A stretch of 33,713 bases of DNA from Emcibacter sp. GTDB taxonomy: Bacteria > Pseudomonadota > Alphaproteobacteria > Sphingomonadales > Emcibacteraceae. Location: contig JALSHF010000009.1 of assembly GCA_026982375.1 (NCBI GenBank), forward strand, positions 1 to 33,713. Direction: 5' to 3'. The notes beneath the pieces were generated by a model. It saw only the letters and a program-made list of their open reading frames with translations. It was not told where the DNA came from and did no database searches. A program made the translations under genes and the position numbers. Of this stretch, positions 8,562 to 17,319 are shown piece after piece (the stretch's first letter is position 1; every line of letters begins with the position of its first letter).

Positions 8562-9488
8562 ATGAAAACCCATTATGGCATCATTGGATTTGGTCCCGTT
8601 GGCCGCGTTTTCGCCGCCCATCTTCTGCAGGCCGGGCACCGGGTCTCTGTTTTATACCGCAACCCGAATGTTGCCATTGCCCTGCGCGGGCACCCCTTGG
8701 GTATCGAAGGTGAACTTACGGCCACAGCGCAGGTAACAGATCTTTATTCCGATCTGCAGGATTTTCTTGATACGGGTATGAAAGTAATCCTGATCTGCAC
8801 GAAAAGCGCGGATTCATTAGCCCTGTTAAAAAAAATCAAAACAATGAACTACCGGGAAGATATCATCTTCTTATCCTGCCAGAATGGTCTGGATACCGAA
8901 CATCAAATCAGCGACATCTTTGGTCCCGGGCATACCCTTCGCATGTCAGTAAATATGGGCTGCGGGAAATCATCTGAAAATATGGTACGGGTCAGCTTTT
9001 CCATGCGGCATTATTTATCTTTAATGCCGGATATTGACGCGGCCCTCATCCATCAAATCGCCGCTGATTTCACCAACAGCGGGCTGGATCTTGAAGTGCG
9101 CGCGGATTACCGGACTGAGGTCTTTAAAAAAGCTCTGCTCAATTCGTCCCTTGGCAGCCTGTGCGCCCTCACCCGCAAAACCATGAGCAATGTCATGCGC
9201 CGCGCGTATATGCGAAAAATGGTGGCCCAGATTGTTGGCGAAGGCATCCGCATCGCACAGGCCATGAATATCCAGATCACGGATGATTTTCTGGAGGATG
9301 CCCTCAGCTATCTTGAGAAAGGCGGTAATCACAAGCCATCCATATTAATTGACATCGAGAATAACAAGGTCACCGAAAATGAATATATGTGCGGAAAATT
9401 AAACCATTATGCCGAACAATACGGGGTCGAGGTAACCCTGATCCCGATCATCTATAATCTCATCAAAACCACTGAAAGTCCAAAATGA
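8562..9488 (+). CDS. PanE/ApbA-family 2-oxoacid reductase
   Basis: A 308-residue NAD(P)H-dependent oxidoreductase of the ketopantoate reductase family. It shows an N-terminal Rossmann loop (IIGFGPVGRVFAAHL), the ICTKSAD strand, the QNGLD segment and a C-terminal helical domain with the FKKALLNSS block containing the family lysine. Ketopantoate reductase itself serves coenzyme A synthesis, but family members also reduce other 2-oxo acids to 2-hydroxy acids. Because it lies inside a catabolic operon, three bases after the ligase and overlapping the next start by four bases (ATGA), a catabolic 2-oxoacid or 2-hydroxyacid role is more likely than pantothenate synthesis. The substrate is unknown. 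Confidence 0.8.
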   Translation: MKTHYGIIGFGPVGRVFAAHLLQAGHRVSVLYRNPNVAIALRGHPLGIEGELTATAQVTDLYSDLQDFLDTGMKVILICTKSADSLALLKKIKTMNYREDIIFLSCQNGLDTEHQISDIFGPGHTLRMSVNMGCGKSSENMVRVSFSMRHYLSLMPDIDAALIHQIAADFTNSGLDLEVRADYRTEVFKKALLNSSLGSLCALTRKTMSNVMRRAYMRKMVAQIVGEGIRIAQAMNIQITDDFLEDALSYLEKGGNHKPSILIDIENNKVTENEYMCGKLNHYAEQYGVEVTLIPIIYNLIKTTESPK

Positions 9489-11473
9489 ATAGAATTAAAG
9501 CCATAGGCGTGGTTGGCGCCGGAACTATGGGGGCGGCCATTGCCCAGCATTTTCTGATGAAAAACCTGTCCGTAACCCTTTTGGATCAATCGGAAGACAG
9601 CATAAAACGCGGCCAGAAAACCATCTCGGACTCTTTGAAAGAGGCCATGAAACGCCGGATCATCAGCGAACAGGAGTTTGATAAAATCATGTCAAACCTG
9701 ACCTGCACCACCGATCAATCGGCGCTCAAGGGTGCGGATCTGGTGGTCGAGGCCATTTTCGAGGATTTGGCCGTTAAGCAGGCCCTGTTCAGCGCCCTTG
9801 AAGCCATCCTGCGCCCTGACTGCATCCTTGCGTCCAATACGTCATCTTTTCTGATCAAAGATATTGCAAAGGGCGCAGCGCACCCTGAACGTATTATCGG
9901 GGTTCATTATTTTTATCATGCGGCAAAGAATAAACTGGTGGAAATAATTCCCGGCCCCAAAACCGACGAGGCACTTGTTACCGATCTGGTGAATTTTTAT
10001 GGTTACTATGGCAAAATCCCCATCATCGTCAAGGACGCCCCGGGCTTTGCCATTAATCGCTTCTTTGTGCCCTGGCTCAATGAGGCGGCCCGCCTGCTCG
10101 AAGAAGGCTGCGGCAGCATTAAATTCATTGATGACGTCGCACGGAAAGTTTTTGGCATCGGCATGGGGCCTTTCGCCCTGATGAATGCCACAGGCGTTCC
10201 CATCGCCATGCATGCCGCCGATGGTCTGGCCTCAAAGCTTGGGGATTTTTATAAACCGGCCCAAATACTCATCTCACAAGTGGACTCTGGCAAGCTATGG
10301 GATGAAACGGACATTACGATCCTTAATAACGGCGCCAATGACGAAGAAAAAGTCACGTCTCGCCTGCTGGCCTCTGCCCTTGGCATTGCCGCCCAAATGG
10401 TCAGCGAAGGCGTGGTGGATGCCACATCCAGTGACCTTGGCACCCGCGCGGGACTACGCTGGCCTATGGGGCCATTTGAACTGATGAATAAAATTGGTGT
10501 TGATAAAGTCGGCACAATGGTGAAGAATTTATTTTCAGTATGGGACATGCCACTACCTGAATTTGCATTTGACGGAACAGATGCGGTTACCCTCGAATGG
10601 GTGCGCGCGGAAACCCGGGGCGACACAGGGTTTATTATCTTTAATCTGCCCGACCGAATGAATGCCCTTGGCGAAATTGTGGTCAGCCAATTAGATGAAT
10701 GTTTTTCCAGACTCGATCAAGACCCAGCCCTCAAACGCCTATTTATTTTGGGGCAAGGCAAGGCCTTTGTCGCCGGCGCGGACATTAAATTCTTCCTGGA
10801 TGGCATCGCATCAAATGACTTGGATCGCATACAGACATTCACCGAATTTGGTCAGAGGGTTTTGACTAAAATTCAAAATTCCCAAAAAGACACCTGCGCC
10901 TTTGTTGATGGTTTGACATTGGGCGGCGGATTGGAACTGGCCCTCGCCTGTGATTATCGCATTGGGACAAAAAACACCGTCATGGCCTTTCCGGAAACCG
11001 GCATTGGCATATATCCCGGCCTTGGCGGCACCCAGCGTACAAGCCGGCTGATCGGCAAAGGCATGGCAAAATTTCTGATAGCCACAGGGCAGTTTCTAGA
11101 TACTGAAAAAGCCAGCCAATATGGCTTGCTTGATCAGGTCATTGATCCCCTTTATGATTTTCATGATTTGGCCGATATCTCCCTTGATAAAAAACAGGCC
11201 GGTAAAATTGACCAAAGCGAGATTGAGGCTCTCTTTGCCGATTTTGACGGCAGCTTCACCGCCGATCACCCTTTTTCTAAAGTCTTGTCTCGCAAGGCCC
11301 CCATCGCCCTTGCCACCGCCATGAAGCTTATAGATGACGGCGCAGAAATGAGCCTTGAGGATGGCCTCAAACTCGAACTTGGCGGACTGAAAGAAATCTT
11401 CTCCACCCGCGATGCCGCCCATGGCCTGAGCAGTGTGATCGAAGGTTTCAAACCAGAATTTACGGGGGAATAG
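9485..11473 (+). CDS. Fused 3-hydroxyacyl-CoA dehydrogenase / enoyl-CoA hydratase (dehydrogenase first)
   Basis: A 662-residue bifunctional beta-oxidation protein. The N-terminal dehydrogenase has the NAD loop GVVGAGTMG (8-16), SNTSS (117-121), catalytic His141 and Glu153 at the usual 12-residue spacing, and C-terminal helical domains to about residue 350. The crotonase domain follows (about 375-570) with Glu484 in GGGLELALACD and Glu504 in FPETGIGIYPG, the expected 20 residues apart. Both active sites therefore look functional. FadB and FadJ have the opposite order, hydratase first. The usual HFFNPV segment is replaced by HYFYHAAKN. It could oxidise 3-hydroxypimelyl-CoA from ring cleavage, or shorten an aryl side chain upstream of benzoyl-CoA. 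The start overlaps the preceding stop (ATGA). Confidence 0.9.
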   Translation: MNRIKAIGVVGAGTMGAAIAQHFLMKNLSVTLLDQSEDSIKRGQKTISDSLKEAMKRRIISEQEFDKIMSNLTCTTDQSALKGADLVVEAIFEDLAVKQALFSALEAILRPDCILASNTSSFLIKDIAKGAAHPERIIGVHYFYHAAKNKLVEIIPGPKTDEALVTDLVNFYGYYGKIPIIVKDAPGFAINRFFVPWLNEAARLLEEGCGSIKFIDDVARKVFGIGMGPFALMNATGVPIAMHAADGLASKLGDFYKPAQILISQVDSGKLWDETDITILNNGANDEEKVTSRLLASALGIAAQMVSEGVVDATSSDLGTRAGLRWPMGPFELMNKIGVDKVGTMVKNLFSVWDMPLPEFAFDGTDAVTLEWVRAETRGDTGFIIFNLPDRMNALGEIVVSQLDECFSRLDQDPALKRLFILGQGKAFVAGADIKFFLDGIASNDLDRIQTFTEFGQRVLTKIQNSQKDTCAFVDGLTLGGGLELALACDYRIGTKNTVMAFPETGIGIYPGLGGTQRTSRLIGKGMAKFLIATGQFLDTEKASQYGLLDQVIDPLYDFHDLADISLDKKQAGKIDQSEIEALFADFDGSFTADHPFSKVLSRKAPIALATAMKLIDDGAEMSLEDGLKLELGGLKEIFSTRDAAHGLSSVIEGFKPEFTGE

Positions 11474-11476
11474 ACC

Positions 11477-12226
11477 ATGTCAAACCGCCTTCAGAATAAA
11501 GTTGCCATCATCACCGGAGCCGGGCAAGGCATCGGCGCGGCCATCAGCAGGCGGCTCGCCCGGGAGGGGGCAAACATTGTCCTCGTGGATATTAATGCGG
11601 ATTGCGTCAAAAGCCTTGCCCATGAACTTGGCACTGAATCATTGGCAATCGCAGCGGATATCTCCAAAAAAGACCATGTTCTAGCTATGGTAGAACAAGC
11701 CAGAGAGGCTTTTGGCAGCATAGATATTCTGGTCAATAACGCGGGGATTATTCGCGATGGTTTTCTGAGCCGCCTCAGTGAAGATGACTGGGACAAGGTC
11801 ATGGATGTGAATTTGAAAGGGCCGTTCCTATGCTGTCAGGCAGTCTTTGATATCATGAAGGCCCAAAATAGCGGCAAGATCGTCAATATTGTTTCCCGCT
11901 CGTGGCTTGGTAATATCGGACAGGCCAATTATTCCGCCAGCAAAGGGGGGCTGGTCAGCCTGACCCGTACTTTGGCTCTGGAGCTGGCCAGATTCCAGAT
12001 TAATGTCAATGCGGTTGCTCCCGGCCTGATCGAAACACCCATGACAAAAAACATGCCTGAAGAGGCCCTTGCCCGGCTGCTGCGCATGCAGCCGACGGGA
12101 AAAATGGGTTCGGTTGATGATATTGCCGCCGCCGTTGCTTTTCTGTCCTCTGGTGACAGTGCCTTTATCAACGGGCAGATTTTACATGTGGACGGCGGGA
12201 AAAGCTGTGGACTTTTATCTTTGTAA
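11477..12226 (+). CDS. Short-chain dehydrogenase/reductase, FabG-like
   Basis: A 249-residue classical SDR. Visible marks are the cofactor loop TGAGQGIG (13-20), Asp38 after the second strand (LVDIN), which favours NAD+ over NADP+, NNAG (87-90), the active-site Tyr152 and Lys156 in ANYSASK, and Ser140 or Ser142 in the spaced serine position. Relative to FabG the serine-tyrosine loop appears one residue shorter. It sits three bases after the HADH/ECH fusion and three before the iron-sulfur subunit gene, so it belongs to the operon. A role as a hydroxyacyl-CoA or alicyclic alcohol dehydrogenase is plausible; the substrate is not evident. Confidence 0.85.
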   Translation: MSNRLQNKVAIITGAGQGIGAAISRRLAREGANIVLVDINADCVKSLAHELGTESLAIAADISKKDHVLAMVEQAREAFGSIDILVNNAGIIRDGFLSRLSEDDWDKVMDVNLKGPFLCCQAVFDIMKAQNSGKIVNIVSRSWLGNIGQANYSASKGGLVSLTRTLALELARFQINVNAVAPGLIETPMTKNMPEEALARLLRMQPTGKMGSVDDIAAAVAFLSSGDSAFINGQILHVDGGKSCGLLSL

Positions 12227-12229
12227 AGA

Positions 12230-12727
12230 ATGAGAATGGTGATGAAGCTACTGAATTTAACCATCAATGGACGGGATATTACCAAGGCGGTTTCGCCCGG
12301 CATGACATTGCTGGATTTCCTGCGGGACGAGCTGAATTTAACCGGCACAAAGAACGGTTGCGATAAAGGCGCCTGCGGCTGTTGCAGCGTTATGATTGAC
12401 GGCAAACCCATGCTGTCCTGCCTTATGCCGGCCCTGGAAGCCGAAGGGGCCGTCATCACCACCATCGAAGGCATCGCAAAGGGTAACAACCTTCATCCCG
12501 TGCAAGAAGCGATGATAGAAATGGGCGCAATCCAATGCGGTTTCTGCACGCCTGCCATGGTGATTAACGGCGTTCATATGCTGGCGGAAAACAACAATCC
12601 CGGCAATGATGAGGTCAAGGAATGCATATCCGCCACCGTCTGCCGCTGCACGGGCTATAACAGCATCGAAAAAGCCATGCATCTTGCCGCTTCAAAAATG
12701 AGAGAGGCGGCCCGTGATGGATCATAA
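12230..12727 (+). CDS. 4-hydroxybenzoyl-CoA reductase-like [2Fe-2S] subunit
   Basis: Small electron-transfer subunit (165 residues) of a xanthine-oxidase-family molybdenum enzyme, equivalent to HcrC. Cys44, 49, 52 and 64 form the plant-type [2Fe-2S] site, and Cys103, 106, 138 and 140 (QCGFCTPA and VCRCTGY) form the second site near the molybdopterin. All eight ligands are present. The first ATG is three bases after the SDR stop; a later in-frame ATG at 12242 is possible. It overlaps the large-subunit gene by 11 bp. The subunit alone does not fix the substrate; the assignment to the Hcr group depends on the medium subunit described below. Confidence 0.9.
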   Translation: MRMVMKLLNLTINGRDITKAVSPGMTLLDFLRDELNLTGTKNGCDKGACGCCSVMIDGKPMLSCLMPALEAEGAVITTIEGIAKGNNLHPVQEAMIEMGAIQCGFCTPAMVINGVHMLAENNNPGNDEVKECISATVCRCTGYNSIEKAMHLAASKMREAARDGS

Positions 12728-15152
12728 AATGACAGATGGAACCAACGGTTATCCGGGTAAAGGCTACAAAGTCATTGGCAAACCGGTTCCGCTCATTGAT
12801 TCCCGCGCAAAAGTAATGGGACAGGCACTTTATACCGATGATATTCGCCTGCATAATCCCCTGATCATAAAAATTCTGCGCTCGCCCTGCGCCAGTGCGA
12901 ATATTCTGTCTGTGGACAGCTCGGCGGCATTGGCCCTAAGCGGCGTTAAGGGCGTTTTAACGGGCGCTGATTTCAAGAATAGCTTTGGGGTATTAAGCAT
13001 CAGCAAGGACGAACCCGCCATTGCCCGTGACAGGGTGCGTTATATGGGCGAGCCTGTGGCGGCCGTGGCGGCTGAAACTTCTGAAATCGCCGCACGCGCC
13101 CTGCGGCTGATCAAGGTTGACTATGAAATAACCGACGGCGTCTTTAACAGTAAAGAGGCCTTGAAACCCACAGACCAGCCCCTGCACCCCGAATTAAACA
13201 AGAAAAACAACCTGCATAAAGAAATATTGCAGGAGTTTGGCGATCTGGATCAAGGCTTTGCAGATGCCGATGTGGTGGTTAAAAAACGCTTTCGTTTTGC
13301 CTCGATCAATCATGGCTTTACCGAACCCCATGCCACGCAGGTTAGCATAGATAACAACGGCAATATTACGGTATATTCCGCAACGCAGGTGCCCCATTAT
13401 CTGCATATGGCCATGGCCGAAGTCCTGGAGATACCAGAGCATAATATCCGTGTGATAAAGCCCCATCTGGGCGGCGGGTTTGGCGGCAAGAGTGATCCCT
13501 TCCCCCATGAAATGATCGCCGCGAAATTCGCCCTTGATTCCGGGCGCAATGTAAAGATTAAATTCGATCGCGAAGAAGTCTTCTTCAGCCACCACGGACG
13601 ACATCAAACCGACCTGACCATGACGCTGGGCTATAGCCGCGAAAAAGGCATCACGGCCATTGACCTTGATACCCTGATCGATGGCGGCGCCTATGGCAGC
13701 TTTGGTATTGTCACCACTTATTACAACGGCGTACTGTTGCAGGGGCCGTATAAACTGCCCAATTTCCGCTTTCATGTGCAGCGTTTATATACCAACAAGC
13801 CCATGTGCGGTGCCATGCGCGGCCACGGCGGCGTTAATCCGCGCTTTGCCAGTGAAGTCTTGCTGGATATGGCCTGCGCAGAACTCGGCCTTGATCCGGC
13901 AGAGAGCCGCCTTAACATGATTCATAAGGAAAATACCCTCACCACCAATGAATTCCGTGTCACATCTGTTGGTTTGCATAATGGATTAACAGAATCCATT
14001 AAACGCACCAGATGGAAAGAAAAACATGGCAAACTGCCGTTTGGCAAGGGCATTGGTGTGGCGTGTGGTTTTTTTATATCCGGCAGCGCCTTGCCCATTC
14101 ACTGGAACAAGCTTCCCGCCTCTACCGTGCGTATGACCATAGATTATGACGGCGGCGTGACGGTCTATTCCGGCGCGGCAGACATTGGACAAGGCAGCGA
14201 TACCATGCTGGCCCAGATGGCCGCCGAAGTCCTGGGGCAGCCTTTGGAAAATATCAAGATCATCAGCGCCGATACCAGAACCACCCCGGTCGATCTTGGC
14301 AGTTACAGTTCCCGCGTGACCTTCATGGCGGGCAATGCCAGCCGCAATGCGGCCATTCGAATGCGGCGCATTCTCATTGAGGCGGCCTGTGAATTGCTCG
14401 AAATGATTCCACCAAAATATGACAGGCCGGACGCCCCCGATAATTTTTTCCGTCAGGGCGGGCGCAAGCCCGATTTTGAGCAAGGGTTTCTCGGGCCAAA
14501 CCCGGATTATACCGATGGTTTTATCATTGAGGACGGCCTGATCCGGTCAAAGCAGCATAACGCCAGCGTGACCTATCTTGACGCCGTGGCAAAGGCCCTT
14601 GAATTTGGCGGCATTCTGCAAACCAGCGGCACATACCGCGCGCCGAAACTGGGCGGCAAGTTTAAAGGGGCCGGCGCGGGTCTCAGCCCAAGCTACAGCT
14701 TTACCGCCTTCATTGTCGAAGTAACTGTGGATCCTGAAACCGGCTTTATCAAAGTGGATAAAGCGACCTGCGCCCATGATTGTGGTTTTCCCTTAAACCC
14801 GCTTACGGTCAGGGGCCAGATCGAAGGCTGCATTCATATGGGGCTGGGTCAGGCCCTGATGGAGGAAATGGTCTATGATAATGGCGCGACGCAAAATCCC
14901 TCATTTCTGGACTATAAAATCCCCTCCGCGTTTGAACAGCCCGAGGTGGATATTGTCCCCGCCTATAGTGATGACAGTGAGGGGCCGTTCGGGGCAAAAG
15001 AGGCCGGTGAAGGCATTCTGGCCCCCGTCATTCCGGCCATTGCCAATGCGGTTTATGATGCGGTTGGTATCCGCCTTACCCAATTGCCCATGCGCCCTGA
15101 CCGCGTGCTGGCCGCCCTTGCCAAAGCAAAAGATAAAGAGGCCGCAAAATGA
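12717..15152 (+). CDS. 4-hydroxybenzoyl-CoA reductase-like molybdopterin subunit
   Basis: Catalytic subunit (811 residues from the ATG; a GTG one codon earlier is also open) of a xanthine-oxidase-family enzyme, HcrA-like. Molybdopterin-binding marks are GGGFGGKSDP near residue 253, GAMRGHGG near 365, DIGQGSDTMLAQ near 490 and the active-site Glu in FGAKEAGEG near the C-terminus. HcrA uses low-potential electrons to remove the para hydroxyl from 4-hydroxybenzoyl-CoA, giving benzoyl-CoA. That product would feed straight into the BcrCBAD pathway encoded in the same window. It is longer than I expect for HcrA (about 770), with extra sequence around residues 560-620. Its end overlaps the FAD-subunit start (ATGA). 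Confidence 0.85.
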   Translation: MDHKMTDGTNGYPGKGYKVIGKPVPLIDSRAKVMGQALYTDDIRLHNPLIIKILRSPCASANILSVDSSAALALSGVKGVLTGADFKNSFGVLSISKDEPAIARDRVRYMGEPVAAVAAETSEIAARALRLIKVDYEITDGVFNSKEALKPTDQPLHPELNKKNNLHKEILQEFGDLDQGFADADVVVKKRFRFASINHGFTEPHATQVSIDNNGNITVYSATQVPHYLHMAMAEVLEIPEHNIRVIKPHLGGGFGGKSDPFPHEMIAAKFALDSGRNVKIKFDREEVFFSHHGRHQTDLTMTLGYSREKGITAIDLDTLIDGGAYGSFGIVTTYYNGVLLQGPYKLPNFRFHVQRLYTNKPMCGAMRGHGGVNPRFASEVLLDMACAELGLDPAESRLNMIHKENTLTTNEFRVTSVGLHNGLTESIKRTRWKEKHGKLPFGKGIGVACGFFISGSALPIHWNKLPASTVRMTIDYDGGVTVYSGAADIGQGSDTMLAQMAAEVLGQPLENIKIISADTRTTPVDLGSYSSRVTFMAGNASRNAAIRMRRILIEAACELLEMIPPKYDRPDAPDNFFRQGGRKPDFEQGFLGPNPDYTDGFIIEDGLIRSKQHNASVTYLDAVAKALEFGGILQTSGTYRAPKLGGKFKGAGAGLSPSYSFTAFIVEVTVDPETGFIKVDKATCAHDCGFPLNPLTVRGQIEGCIHMGLGQALMEEMVYDNGATQNPSFLDYKIPSAFEQPEVDIVPAYSDDSEGPFGAKEAGEGILAPVIPAIANAVYDAVGIRLTQLPMRPDRVLAALAKAKDKEAAK

Positions 15153-16144
15153 CCGCTCTTGATAAAGAATTTGATTTTGCCCGGCCCAAAACCATTGAGC
15201 AGCTCTGTAATCTGGTTCGGGAATGCCAGCATGAGGATCGCCATTTTATTTTTTCTGCGGGCGCGACTGACATTATGCCCCATCTGAAATCTGAAATATT
15301 ATCGCCAGATATTGTGATCAGCCTGACAGCTCTGCACGCATTAAATACTATAGAAAAGCGCGGTAATCATATTATTATCGGGACCCTGACATCGCTCAGT
15401 GACCTCAGCAAAAATAATCATATTCAGCAACATCTGCCCGCATTGGGCGGGGCCGCCCATAAAGTGGCCAGCCCGCAAATTCGCAACCGGGCCACCATCG
15501 GCGGCAATATCATGGTCGAGAATCGCTGCATTTATATCAATCAGAGCCGCCTTAACCGGCAAAGCCACAGCCCTTGCTTCAAAGCCGATGGTAATATCTG
15601 TCATCTTGTCAAGAGCATAAAGCGCGGCGATGATATTCTGTGTCAGGCCCGTTTTGTATCAGATACCGCGCCCCTATTATTATTACAGGGCTCAACCCTT
15701 GATATCATCGGCCCGGCGGGGCCACGAGAGATCAAACTGGCAGATCTTTACTTAAATGACGGCATGGAAAGTAAAAGCCTTATGCGCGGCGAAATTATCA
15801 CCCATATTAAAGTGAAAATTCCTGAAAATTCTGCCAGTCATTATGAAAAACTGACCATCCGAAATGCCTTGGATTTTCCCGCATTGGGCGTTGCTGTGCT
15901 GCGGCGCGGCAATGGGGACATTTCGGTGGCCCTGACCGGCCTGAACACACGGCCCGGCGTTTTTCATGCAACGCGCGAAAATTATGAAACATTTGATGAC
16001 ATGATTGTGGATATTTGCCAAAAAGCAAGTGACTTCACAGTGACCTATCAGCAGGATTTTTTCCCGCGCGGTTACCGGAAAAATATGATCCCTGTGTTTA
16101 TTCGGCGCGGCATCAACAAAATACTGGAAGGCGCAAAATCATGA
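15149..16144 (+). CDS. 4-hydroxybenzoyl-CoA reductase-like FAD subunit with extra [4Fe-4S] site
   Basis: Medium subunit (331 residues) of the molybdenum enzyme, HcrB-like. FAD-binding segments are FSAGATDIMP (about 35-44) and RNRATIGGNIM (about 112-122). Directly after these comes an insertion with Cys127, 143, 151 and 165. Hcr-type reductases are known to differ from xanthine oxidase by exactly such an insertion, which binds an additional low-potential [4Fe-4S] cluster; the first two spacings (16 and 8) agree with what I recall of the Thauera enzyme, while the last is longer. This is the best evidence that the enzyme works as a reductase rather than an oxidase. It overlaps both neighbours through ATGA junctions. 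Confidence 0.87.
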   Translation: MTALDKEFDFARPKTIEQLCNLVRECQHEDRHFIFSAGATDIMPHLKSEILSPDIVISLTALHALNTIEKRGNHIIIGTLTSLSDLSKNNHIQQHLPALGGAAHKVASPQIRNRATIGGNIMVENRCIYINQSRLNRQSHSPCFKADGNICHLVKSIKRGDDILCQARFVSDTAPLLLLQGSTLDIIGPAGPREIKLADLYLNDGMESKSLMRGEIITHIKVKIPENSASHYEKLTIRNALDFPALGVAVLRRGNGDISVALTGLNTRPGVFHATRENYETFDDMIVDICQKASDFTVTYQQDFFPRGYRKNMIPVFIRRGINKILEGAKS

Positions 16145-17319
16145 GCAATGTGATGAAAGAATATTTTCTGGATCTGGACAGAGCCGCAAAAGACCCCGCG
16201 CGCAAAGTGGCCTGGTGCACATCTGTCGGCCCCGCCGAAATACTTCGGGCCATGGGGTTTGAGGTATTTTTTCCCGAGAATCACGGGGCCATGCTGGGCG
16301 CAACACGGGTCTGTATGGAGACAATCCCCGTGGCCAATGCCCATGGCTATTCACCGGAAATATGCAGCTATCTGACCTCTGATATCGGGGCCTATATAAA
16401 GGGGATCACGCCGCTGACCAAAGCCTTTGGCATCGAAGAAATTCCCCGCCCCGATGTGCTGGTCTATAATACCAACCAATGCAAAGATGTGATGCATTGG
16501 TTCGAATATTATGCCTCAGAATTTAGCGCGCCCATCTTTGGTATTCACCCGCCCACTAACCTGCCAGAGATAAAGCCGGAATATATTGATGATGTGGCCC
16601 GGCAGTTTGAAGCGTTAATTCATTTCCTGGAACCCGTCATTGGTCATCCAATGAATAGAGAAAGTTTAAAGACCACCGTTGCCCTGTCTCTGGAGGCGAC
16701 AAATCTTTGGTCTGAGGTTTTAAATCTGGCGCAGGCCGTGCCCAGCCCGATGACTTTTTTCGACAGCACAATTTATATGGGCCCGATCGTGGTCTTGCGC
16801 GGCACCGAAATCGCTGTGAAATATTACAAGGACTTGCTCGGCGAACTAAAAGAAAAAATACAGGAGAATCATGCCGCCGTACCAGAGGAGAATAAACGCA
16901 TCTATTGGGACGGCATGCCCGTTTGGGGGCGGCTGCGGGATCAATCCAATATCTTCAAGGAAAACAAGGCCTGCGTCGTTGCCTCAACCTATTGCAACAG
17001 CTGGATATTTTCTGATTTTGATCCAGAAGACCCTCTGCCCAGCATGGCCAGGGCCTATATCAAGATTTTCATCAACCGCAATGATCAATATAAAGAGGAT
17101 TATATTGAAAGGATGGTCAGGGATTTCAAGATTGACGGTGTTATTTTCATGGCCGCCCGAACCTGCCCCAACAACAGCAATTCCTCTTACAATCTGCCGC
17201 GAAAACTAAAGGATAAAGGCATTCCCACCATCATCATTGACGGCGATTTATGTGATCTGCGCTGTTATTCAGATGAACAATCAACCACCCTGATCGAAGC
17301 TTTTCTGGAGACCATATAA
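16141..17319 (+). CDS. Single-subunit HgdB/BcrB-like iron-sulfur protein (2-hydroxyacyl-CoA dehydratase / DCCP superfamily)
   Basis: A 392-residue member of the superfamily containing BcrB/BcrC, the 2-hydroxyacyl-CoA dehydratase subunits and double-cubane cluster proteins. It aligns by eye with BcrB of this window: Cys75 (PEICSY), Cys114 (NTNQCKD) and Cys342 (ARTCPNNS) correspond to BcrB Cys95, Cys130 and Cys372, the presumed ligands of one cluster. It also has Cys26, 58, 278, 285, 371 and 375, enough for a second cubane. There is no partner alpha or beta subunit, only the activator gene that follows, the arrangement of E. coli YjiM/YjiL and of DCCP with its reductase. The start overlaps the Hcr-like FAD subunit stop (ATGA) and the end overlaps the activator start (TAATG). 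Its substrate is unknown. Confidence 0.85.
   Translation: MSNVMKEYFLDLDRAAKDPARKVAWCTSVGPAEILRAMGFEVFFPENHGAMLGATRVCMETIPVANAHGYSPEICSYLTSDIGAYIKGITPLTKAFGIEEIPRPDVLVYNTNQCKDVMHWFEYYASEFSAPIFGIHPPTNLPEIKPEYIDDVARQFEALIHFLEPVIGHPMNRESLKTTVALSLEATNLWSEVLNLAQAVPSPMTFFDSTIYMGPIVVLRGTEIAVKYYKDLLGELKEKIQENHAAVPEENKRIYWDGMPVWGRLRDQSNIFKENKACVVASTYCNSWIFSDFDPEDPLPSMARAYIKIFINRNDQYKEDYIERMVRDFKIDGVIFMAARTCPNNSNSSYNLPRKLKDKGIPTIIIDGDLCDLRCYSDEQSTTLIEAFLETI

Noticed and set aside
8562-9488. Annotation as true ketopantoate reductase (panE)
   Set aside because: Family membership is clear, but location in the middle of a coupled catabolic operon makes the biosynthetic function doubtful, so no gene symbol is given.
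11929-12489. Minus-strand open frame of 186 codons
   Set aside because: It is antisense to the SDR and the [2Fe-2S] subunit, both with full family motifs; its protein shows no recognisable domain and arises from codon bias.
13194-13775. Minus-strand open frame of 193 codons
   Set aside because: It lies wholly opposite the molybdopterin subunit gene, crosses its conserved motifs and has no credible ribosome site or domain.
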